A program made the translations under genes and the position numbers. DNA of 6,266 bases from Betaproteobacteria bacterium (lineage in GTDB: Bacteria; Pseudomonadota; Gammaproteobacteria; Burkholderiales; Sulfuriferulaceae): contig DMQT01000219.1 of NCBI GenBank assembly GCA_003455595.1, positions 30,477-36,742 on the forward strand, read 5' to 3'. Positions 1-6,266 of this stretch are shown here, in pieces. How positions within the stretch are numbered: the first letter of the stretch is position 1; every line of letters begins with the position of its first letter. The notes below the pieces were generated by a model. It worked only from the letters and a program-made list of their open reading frames with translations. It was not told the origin of the DNA and searched no databases.

Positions 1-24
1 GAATAGAACGGATATTTTTTTCAT
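1..24 (-). CDS. N-terminal start of an unidentified gene leaving the left edge; possibly low-molecular-weight protein tyrosine phosphatase
   Basis: An ATG at 24-22 on the minus strand opens a frame reading MKKISVLF, which continues past the window edge. It lies 70 bp downstream of the stop of the broken GGDEF-EAL gene on the same strand, so it could be the next gene in that direction. The Lys-Lys then hydrophobic start fits two possibilities. One is a signal peptide. The other is the first beta strand of low-molecular-weight protein tyrosine phosphatases, whose N-termini typically read like KKISVLFVCxGN. The diagnostic CxGNxCRS loop would lie just outside the window, so the function is a guess from eight residues. 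I see no clear Shine-Dalgarno sequence before the ATG, which weakens the call. Confidence 0.35.
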
Positions 25-81
25 AAAACCAGTTTAATGACTATTTGGCGCGCTGCATTTTGTCCATGGTTTGCAGTATAA

Positions 82-93
82 GCCAGCGCTGGC
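82..93. repeat. Perfect 12-bp palindrome just after the regulator stop codon
   Basis: GCCAGCGCTGGC reads identically on both strands and starts two bases beyond the TGA (97-95) of the broken regulator gene. In RNA it could fold as a 4-bp stem with a 4-base loop. No uridine run follows in the minus-strand transcript, so it is not a convincing intrinsic terminator. It may be part of a weak 3' structure or chance in GC-rich DNA. The rest of 25-94 shows no other supported feature. Confidence 0.4.
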
Positions 94-489
94 CTCAGGA
101 CACGGGCACGCGCAATGCAGGCAACAGCGCTGCCGGGTCGGTCGGCCTGCCAAACAGATAACCCTGAAATATTCGGCAGCCAAGCGTTTTCAGCCTCTGC
201 AACTGGGCCTCCGTCTCGACGCCTTCAGCGACCACATCCATACCAAGTTTGGTTGCGAGCGTGAGGATGGTTTCAATGATCGCGACGCTGCACGGGTTAT
301 GTTCGACATCGTGGACGAATTCGCGGTCGATTTTCAGCCGCACCAATGGCAGATGTTTGATTGAGCTCAGGCTGGCGTAACCCGCGCCGAAGTCGTCAAG
401 CACTATCGCGCAGCCCAGTGCCTCGATACGATTCAGACAGGCAAACGCCGCAAGCCCTTGCTGCAGCACCGATTCGGTGATTTCGACTT

Positions 490-505
490 CAAGGCAGACC
501 CGGCA
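490..505 (-). other. Frame break 3 in the EAL domain
   Basis: The frame encoding LARLQLPG must shift to the frame encoding CLEVEITE within this stretch. Either one base was gained or two were lost; PG-x-C-LEVEITE from a two-base loss fits the usual domain length slightly better. The break sits at the edge of a hairpin-forming inverted repeat. Confidence 0.7.
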
Positions 506-517
506 ACTGAAGCCGGG
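499..517. repeat. Short inverted repeat at frame break 3
   Basis: CCCGGC (517-512 on the minus strand) and GCCGGG (504-499) are perfect reverse complements separated by seven bases, forming a 6-bp GC stem. It lies in coding sequence and has no downstream U-run, so it is not a terminator. Such stems are known sites of polymerase slippage, which could explain the adjacent frame change, but it may also be chance. Confidence 0.5.
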
Positions 518-722
518 CAAGCGTCTCCTTTATAAAACCAGCCAGCGCACAATGCTGCAACGCACAAGGTGGGACATTCACCGCCACCCGTGCAATCGGG
601 TGACGCTGCTCCCGCCACGCCGCCATCTGCTGACACGCTGCCTGCACCACCCACTGGGTAAACATGTCCATCATGCCCATGTGTTCAAGCTTGTCGATGA
701 ACTGGTCGGGGGTCAGCAGACC

Positions 723-725
723 TCA
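723..725 (-). other. In-frame nonsense codon in the EAL domain
   Basis: In the frame restored by deleting one copy of the duplication, the sequence reads HPE-TGA-GLLTPDQFI. EAL proteins have a sense residue here, often Arg, Trp or Leu, so CGA or TGG to TGA by one substitution is likely. This lesion is independent of the duplication. Confidence 0.75.
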
Positions 726-750
726 CTCGGGGTGCCGCCAGCGCGCCAGC

Positions 751-766
751 GCCTCAGCGCCTCAGC
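751..766 (-). repeat. 8-bp tandem duplication causing frame break 2, on the EAL signature codons
   Basis: On the plus strand GCCTCAGC occurs twice head to tail (751-758 and 759-766). On the minus strand this is GCTGAGGC twice, covering the codons for Ala-Glu-Ala of the EAL motif. Removing one copy gives GAEALARWRHPE, the normal EAL-domain start, and links exactly to the next frame. With both copies the frame reads EALRRWRAGG and stops at 715-713. Confidence 0.85.
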
Positions 767-1527
767 ACCGACTATCGCCCCCGTCGTATCAACCTGTATC
801 TGATAGTGCAATACGAATTCCTTGTGCAACAATGCGCGCCGCAGTTCATGTTCCAGCTCCAAACCCGGCAGCAAAACCTGCAGCATATTTGCGTCAAACA
901 TGCGGTAACGCTGGCCACCGGCCACTTTGGCCTGATACATTGCCTGGTCGGCAGCGTGCAGCAGCGCGTCCTGATCGTGCGCGTCCTGCGGATAGATTGC
1001 GATACCGATGCTCGCGCCGCACGCCACCAGACTGTCGGCGACCGCACACGGCGGCGACAGAGCCTGCAACAGCTCGTCAGCAACCCTCAGCGCGCCCTGC
1101 GGCATCTCGACGTCTTCGGCAACGACAATAAACTCATCCCCGCCCAGCCGCGCCAGCGTGTCTGTCTGGCGAATTGCAGAACGCATCCGATGGCTGGTTT
1201 CAACCAGCACCTTGTCGCCAGCCTCGTGCCCATAACGGTCATTGATCACCTTAAAGCGGTCAAGGTCGATATACAGCAGTGCAAACGGCATACCGGTTCG
1301 CTCGGATCTCAGCATGGCCTGCGCCAGCCGGTCATGCGCCAGGCTGCGGTTAGGCAAGCCGGTCAATGCATCGTGATATGCCAGTTCCTCGATTTTTGCC
1401 TGCGCTGCTTTCAGGCGGGAAATATCGGCCAGCATACCCACCACACTGTGACTCGATTTTGCAATATCACGCAGTAGCACCAGACTCACCCAGAAATGCC
1501 GTGCCGCACCGGCACCGGGCTGAAACC

Positions 1528-2511
1528 TCAGTTCGCCCTGCCAGCTACCATCTGTGACAAGCGCAACCTTGATCGCCGTGGCCAGCTCGGCAGTTTGCTG
1601 TTCCAGTATCGCCGGCGGATGCCCGAGGGCCTCGCTCGCGCCGTCCGGTAGCAGTGCGCGTAAGCCGGGTTAACCGATTCCAGCCGCCACGCGGCGTCGG
1701 CAATGAAGATCGCCTCGCTGGCCGACGCGACAATTTGCGCCGCCTGCGCCAGTCGTGCCTGATTCTCGTGGCGGGCGCTGACATCTTCAACGACACCATA
1801 AACGTGACGGATAGCGCCATCGGTATACACCTTGCCGACCACGCGCAACCAGCGGGCGGCCTGTTCTGTTAACCCACCAAGCCGGAACTCGATATCGAAC
1901 ACGTCGCCCGTTTCCAGGCTGTGGCGATAGGCCGTCAGCAATTGGTCGCGTCCATCCGGATGAATGCGCTCAACCAGGTCATCGAACGACAGTTCACCCA
2001 CCGTGTCGCCCAGCAGGCTGTGACCATGCCGATGACAATGCACCCGTCCGGCAGCAGGGTTGATCTCGAAATCGCTCATGCGCGTGGCGTCCAGCGCCAG
2101 ATTCAAGCGTGCTTCGCTGGCCTTCAGCGCGCGTTCGGTAGCGTGGCGCGCGCCTGCCATCTGAAAAACCGCTTCCACACTGCGGGTTTCGTATGGCTTG
2201 ACCAGATAGCCGTAGGGTGCTGTTGCGCGGGCGGGGGCGAGCGTCTCATCATCGGCATAAGCGGTCAGATACACCACCGGAATATCCCAGCGTGCGCGAA
2301 TCACTTCGGCGGCGGCGATGCCATCCATTGCATCGGCCAGATGAATATCCATCAGGATACAGTCGGGGCGCTCACGCTCGGCGGCCAGCACAGCGTCCTC
2401 GCCGCGACCGACGTTGGCCACCACGCTGTGACCCAGTTTTTTGAGCTGTTGTTCGAGGCTGTGAGCACTGATGCGCTCGTCCTCAACGATCATGATGCGT
2501 GCCGGATTCAT
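1528..2511 (-). CDS. Translatable N-terminal remnant: REC-PAS response regulator, 327 residues
   Basis: This is the part of the broken regulator that can still be translated from its own start. The receiver domain (about 5-118) has the acidic pair E10/D11, phosphoacceptor D55 in LMDIHL, T83 in YLTAY and K105 in YLVKPY, so phosphotransfer should be possible. A PAS domain follows (about 130-247), ending in the usual VYGVVEDVSARH-type stretch. A second PAS starts at about 255 and runs correctly to about H286, after which the frame is wrong and ends in some 40 arginine-rich missense residues at the TGA 1530-1528. The start is supported by a GAGGGG Shine-Dalgarno five bases upstream and by the ATGA overlap with the kinase. 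If stable, the product would be a receiver without an enzymatic output, perhaps a phosphate sink. That role is inference. Confidence 0.65.
   Translation of the reverse strand: MNPARIMIVEDERISAHSLEQQLKKLGHSVVANVGRGEDAVLAAERERPDCILMDIHLADAMDGIAAAEVIRARWDIPVVYLTAYADDETLAPARATAPYGYLVKPYETRSVEAVFQMAGARHATERALKASEARLNLALDATRMSDFEINPAAGRVHCHRHGHSLLGDTVGELSFDDLVERIHPDGRDQLLTAYRHSLETGDVFDIEFRLGGLTEQAARWLRVVGKVYTDGAIRHVYGVVEDVSARHENQARLAQAAQIVASASEAIFIADAAWRLESVNPAYAHCYRTARARPSGIRRRYWNSKLPSWPRRSRLRLSQMVAGRAN
1652..1662 (-). other. Frame break 1 in the regulator gene (one base missing)
   Basis: Upstream the frame reads ESVNPAYAH. Downstream sense continues only if the frame moves by one base to give LLPDGASEALG. 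The simplest repair is an extra C after CAC at 1656-1654, making CAC CTG CTA. The exact base cannot be fixed from the sequence alone. Confidence 0.8.
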
Positions 2512-4571
2512 GCATTCCCCTCTGCTTTTTCAGATTCTTCTTTCCAATATAGCGCAATGCGTGTGCCCATGCCGGTTTGGATCGACAGGCGCGCACCACA
2601 CTGTTCCGCCAGCAAGATGATCAAGCGCATGCCCAGGGTATCGCGCTCGCGCCAGTCAGGCGGCAAACCGACACCGTTATCTGCTACCGTCATTTCAACG
2701 CCATCCGCAACCTGCCTCAAGCTCAGCGAAATAATCCCAGAGCGTTGTCCCGGAAAAGCATGCTTGTACGCATTGCTCACTGCTTCGCTCATCAGGAGAC
2801 CGCACGGAATGGCGCGTTGCAGATTCATGCGAACCGCCTGCGTATCACAGCGCACCACGATCTCGGGACGCCCCAGCGTGGCGCCCAGGTCGCGCAGCAG
2901 CAGCGCCAGATAATCGGAGAAATTCACCTCGGCAAAATCGTGTGACTGGTACAGCACCTGATGAATCAGCGCCATGGCGCGCACGCGCGCCTGCGCATCT
3001 GCCAGACAGGCCCGCGCCGTCGGGTCAGTAATGCTATCCACTTGCAGCTCGAACAGGCTGTGGATCACCTGCAAATTGTTCTCCACCCGATGGTGCACTT
3101 CTTGCAGCAGGGTTTCCTTGTCTTTCAGCATCCTCGCTTGGCCTGCCTCCATATGCCGACGATCGGAAATATCGCGCACCACGGCCAAAACATGCGGCTG
3201 GCCTTGCAAGCTCAACGGGGCAAGCCTCACCTCCACCAGAAATACCGACCCATCCACGCGTAACGCTGTCAGATCACGGCTGCTGCCCATTTCTCGCACT
3301 TGTGGCTGCGCGGCATACTGCTTGCGATGTTCGCGATGCGCATCGCGGTGCATTGCCGGTATCAAATCTTCGACCGTCAATTGATCGAGCGCAACATCGG
3401 CATAGCCAAACAAGCTGCTGGCCTGGCGGTTGTGGCGCACGATGCGCCCCATTGCATCGACAATCAGCGTCGCATCCGGTGTTGATTGAAACAAGGTTTC
3501 GAATACCGTGTTGCGTTCGCGTAAATCGTGGGTCATGGCCTCTGCCAGCTTTTCTGCCGCGCGCCGGCCACGCCGCAGCCACTCCATCACCACTGCCACC
3601 AGTAAGGTCAGCCCCAAACCCGCGGCCAACGCATACAGCGCAGCGCTGTAACTGACATTGCGTTCGAACTCAACACTGGAAAGCGCATTGACTTCCCAGC
3701 TTCGGCCATACAGCGCCAACCGCACACGCTGGCTAAAATGCGCCTGCGAATAAAGGCCAGCACTGGTATACAACGGCGTCGGTGAGTCCTGCACGGTGAC
3801 ATCCATGACGGTGACGGTGAAATCCAGCCGGTTCGGAATAGACGCAAGCAGCACCTGCATCAGATTGCCTGCATTGATTGGCAGGTAAACCCAGCCGCGC
3901 AGGGCTGCGTCGGTGCGCCGACCGGGCGGCGGCGCGGGCGTGTCAAATACAGGCAAATACAGCAGCACGCCCGGTTGTGGCGCGCCCGGATCCTGCACCA
4001 GTTGCACCACAGCGCTCAACACCGTCTGCTGACTGACCGCCGCAGCGTCCATCGCTGCGCGGCGGGTTGGTTCACAGTACATGTCATAACCGATTGCCCG
4101 CCGATTGCGCTGATCCAGCGGCACCATGCTGACAATGCTGGAAAAATACGCCCCTGCGCATACCGGCCAGACGTGGAAATCCGGCTGCTGCCCACCAGCA
4201 CGCATGGTCTGGATCAGCCTGTCACGTTGCGCCTGCAGCAACCATTGGGCGTAGCCCAGTCCCTGGATGCCCGGTTGCGAATGGGGTAAATCGAGCTGTT
4301 GGACAAACGCAGTGAATTCTAGTGGCATGACTTGCTGGCTGCCCGCAAATAGGCTTTTACTTGCCAGCAGCAGCGTAGACAATTCACGAAAACGCGCGTC
4401 GATACTGTGTATCAGACTGGTTACTTCACGGTTGAAGCGCTGCTGCGAACGCGCCTCGATTTCCTGCCATTGATGCCAGGCCAGCCAAACGCTGAGCAGA
4501 CTGCCGAACAACAGCACCCACACGCTGGGCGCGCGCAGCATCGACAACAGGGAATTGAAACGTGGTTTCAT
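2508..4571 (-). CDS. Membrane sensor histidine kinase, CHASE-PAS-HisKA_2-HATPase
   Basis: This is a 687-residue inner-membrane two-component sensor. A short cytoplasmic N-terminus leads to transmembrane helix 1 (about 16-33). A periplasmic CHASE domain follows (about 75-290) with the typical [19 protein letters not shown] block (156-174) and LLYLPVF. Transmembrane helix 2 is at about 309-331, with a short linker and a PAS domain (about 355-470) ending VVRDISDRR. The dimerisation/phosphoacceptor region is of the HisKA_2 type ([14 protein letters not shown], 488-501), with H493 or H494 as phosphoacceptor, probably the second. The ATPase domain has an N box with N600 ([12 protein letters not shown]), G1 DNGVGLP (631-637) and G2 GMGTRIAL (667-674). 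CHASE domains sense small extracellular ligands; which ligand cannot be read here. The stop overlaps the regulator start (ATGA), so the regulator is the expected partner. The frame is intact. A strong ribosome binding site is not visible before this ATG. In the H box, Glu replaces the lysine usual in HHRVKNNLQ. Confidence 0.92.
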   Translation of the reverse strand: MKPRFNSLLSMLRAPSVWVLLFGSLLSVWLAWHQWQEIEARSQQRFNREVTSLIHSIDARFRELSTLLLASKSLFAGSQQVMPLEFTAFVQQLDLPHSQPGIQGLGYAQWLLQAQRDRLIQTMRAGGQQPDFHVWPVCAGAYFSSIVSMVPLDQRNRRAIGYDMYCEPTRRAAMDAAAVSQQTVLSAVVQLVQDPGAPQPGVLLYLPVFDTPAPPPGRRTDAALRGWVYLPINAGNLMQVLLASIPNRLDFTVTVMDVTVQDSPTPLYTSAGLYSQAHFSQRVRLALYGRSWEVNALSSVEFERNVSYSAALYALAAGLGLTLLVAVVMEWLRRGRRAAEKLAEAMTHDLRERNTVFETLFQSTPDATLIVDAMGRIVRHNRQASSLFGYADVALDQLTVEDLIPAMHRDAHREHRKQYAAQPQVREMGSSRDLTALRVDGSVFLVEVRLAPLSLQGQPHVLAVVRDISDRRHMEAGQARMLKDKETLLQEVHHRVENNLQVIHSLFELQVDSITDPTARACLADAQARVRAMALIHQVLYQSHDFAEVNFSDYLALLLRDLGATLGRPEIVVRCDTQAVRMNLQRAIPCGLLMSEAVSNAYKHAFPGQRSGIISLSLRQVADGVEMTVADNGVGLPPDWRERDTLGMRLIILLAEQCGARLSIQTGMGTRIALYWKEESEKAEGNA
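2517..2522 (-). promoter_or_regulatory. Shine-Dalgarno of the response regulator
   Basis: GAGGGG on the minus strand lies five bases before the ATG at 2511, within the last codons of the kinase gene. With the ATGA overlap of stop and start, it points to translational coupling of kinase and regulator and supports the chosen start. Confidence 0.7.
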
Positions 4572-4710
4572 TCAGGCAATGTGTGATGTTTGTTTTATAT
4601 TTGTATTGCATCGGCGCCCAGTCGTAACCCCAGCCCATTTCAGATTGGCGGTTAGCACCGATATCCGGGATAATAGCGGGTTTAGTCGCCCTTGTATTTA
4701 TTGGCCAAAC
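4572..4710. other. Divergent intergenic region between kinase and prfC
   Basis: These 139 bp separate the two divergent start codons and must hold the control elements for both. A plausible promoter faces prfC (see separate entry). Facing the kinase there is an AT-rich stretch (about 4588-4608) with a TATAAA-like hexamer at 4599-4594, but no -35 hexamer at suitable spacing, so I do not call a promoter there. I see no small gene, riboswitch or clear operator. Confidence 0.6.
4645..4674 (+). promoter_or_regulatory. Candidate sigma70 promoter for prfC
   Basis: TTGGCG (4645-4650) matches the -35 consensus at four of six positions. GATAAT (4669-4674) matches the -10 consensus at five of six. The spacer is 18 bp. 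Transcription would start near 4681, leaving a leader of about 30 bases before the prfC ATG. This is a motif match only. Confidence 0.45.

Positions 4711-6266
<1,556 letters not shown>

Larger units (their letters stand above)
95..520 (-). pseudogene. EAL domain fragment, C-terminal part
   Basis: This frame supplies the rest of the EAL phosphodiesterase domain. It holds CLEVEITESVL (catalytic-site glutamate), VLDDFGAGYASL (metal-binding aspartates), VRLKIDREFV (conserved lysine), DVVAEGVET (conserved glutamate) and the terminal FQGYLFGRP. All the expected catalytic residues are present, so the coding sequence had not drifted much before the gene was broken. It ends normally at TGA 97-95 after LRVPVS. 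The first ten or so residues of the open stretch, upstream of LEVEITE, are out-of-frame sequence and not real protein. No credible independent start or ribosome binding site is present. Confidence 0.75.
489..749 (-). pseudogene. EAL domain fragment, central part in a third frame
   Basis: Immediately past the duplication this frame reads ARWRHPE, then TGA (725-723), then GLLTPDQFIDKLEHMG and on through AVNVPPCALQH to KETLARLQLPG. That matches the start of an EAL domain, in which the segment HPExGLxxPxxFI is standard, so the TGA replaces a sense codon at x. Asn in VNVPP corresponds to the conserved metal-site asparagine of EAL enzymes. The frame ends at a TGA (491-489) just after LQLPG, where the protein should continue into LEVEITE in the next fragment. 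ATG codons near 680 could start a short peptide, but nothing suggests this is a separate gene. Confidence 0.7.
713..1654 (-). pseudogene. Middle fragment: end of PAS2, GGDEF domain and first part of EAL domain
   Basis: After the frame change near 1654, this frame reads on without a stop through LLPDGASEALG, the end of PAS2, and a full GGDEF domain. The domain starts at HDALTGLPNR; its signature GGDEF is encoded at 1144-1130 and its product-inhibition site RQTD at 1171-1160. The spacing of five residues between RxxD and GGDEF is standard, so the cyclase core looks catalytically complete. The EAL domain then begins (HYQIQVD, IVGAEAL) but is thrown out of frame by the 8-bp duplication and stops at 715-713. 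A GTG at 1489-1487 could in principle start a 258-residue separate protein, but no ribosome binding site precedes it. I treat this as part of the pseudogene rather than a gene of its own. Confidence 0.75.
95..2511 (-). pseudogene. Broken REC-PAS-PAS-GGDEF-EAL response regulator (c-di-GMP turnover)
   Basis: Joining three frames on the minus strand gives one colinear protein of about 802-803 residues. It has an N-terminal receiver (about 5-118), PAS (about 130-247), second PAS (about 255-345), GGDEF diguanylate cyclase (about 380-545) and EAL phosphodiesterase (about 553-795). Intact genes of this kind make and degrade cyclic di-GMP under control of a partner kinase. Four lesions interrupt it: a one-base loss near 1654, an 8-bp duplication at 751-766, an in-frame TGA at 723-725, and a net +1 or -2 frame change near 490-505. 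Away from the lesions the family residues are conserved: GGDEF, the RxxD inhibitory site, EITE, DDFGAGYASL, LKIDREFV and AEGVET. The decay therefore looks recent. It begins inside the end of the kinase gene by an ATGA overlap. Colinearity is seen in the sequence; loss of function is inferred. Confidence 0.88.

Noticed and set aside
75..80. TATACT as a -10 element for the gene at the left edge
   Set aside because: No -35-like hexamer is found 16-18 bases upstream, so a single hexamer is not enough.
82..93. Intrinsic terminator for the kinase-regulator operon
   Set aside because: The palindrome forms only a short stem and no T-run follows in the direction of transcription.
751..766. Programmed frameshift or phase-variation switch in the EAL gene
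   Set aside because: No slippery heptamer is present, and the downstream TGA and a further frame break would stop synthesis of the full protein even if one copy were lost.
806..1477. 223-codon plus-strand frame antisense to the GGDEF domain
   Set aside because: The minus strand here encodes an unmistakable GGDEF domain; the plus frame has no motif or ribosome binding site.
1921..2913. 330-codon open frame on the plus strand
   Set aside because: It lies antisense to the regulator and the kinase C-terminus, shows no domain, and the minus-strand frames carry clear family motifs. It is a shadow of GC-rich coding sequence.
4594..4599. TATAAA as the -10 element of the kinase promoter
   Set aside because: The upstream sequence at 16-18 bp spacing (CTGGGC or ACTGGG region) does not resemble a -35 element.

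Overview
The window holds two divergent transcription units and the edge of a third gene. The base composition is fairly GC-rich. The gene types (a class II release factor 3, a CHASE/PAS/HisKA_2 sensor kinase, and a GGDEF-EAL response regulator) suggest a proteobacterium, probably a betaproteobacterium. That placement is inference from protein resemblance only. I see no mobile element, CRISPR array, rRNA or tRNA.

Layout, left to right. Positions 1-24 (minus strand) are the first eight codons of a gene that leaves the window. Positions 95-2511 (minus strand) are a broken gene for a REC-PAS-PAS-GGDEF-EAL response regulator, which would be about 802-803 residues if repaired. Positions 2508-4571 (minus strand) are an intact 687-residue membrane sensor histidine kinase (CHASE, PAS, HisKA_2, HATPase) that overlaps the regulator by ATGA. 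Positions 4572-4710 are a divergent intergenic region with a plausible sigma70 promoter facing right. Positions 4711-6266 (plus strand) are prfC, peptide chain release factor 3, complete except for a few C-terminal residues beyond the window.

The kinase and regulator form a two-component operon. A periplasmic ligand sensed by CHASE would control autophosphorylation, and phosphotransfer to the REC domain would tune cyclic di-GMP synthesis and breakdown. The output half of the regulator carries four separate lesions: a one-base loss near 1654, an 8-bp tandem duplication at 751-766 lying on the EAL signature codons, an in-frame TGA at 723-725, and a further frame change near 490-505. The kinase and prfC are clean over about 3.6 kb, so general sequencing error is an unlikely explanation. 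The simplest reading is an operon whose input half is intact while its c-di-GMP output has decayed. The first 327 residues (REC-PAS plus part of a second PAS) can still be translated.

I found no convincing new biological system. The most notable signal is this selective decay of the output module behind an intact kinase.
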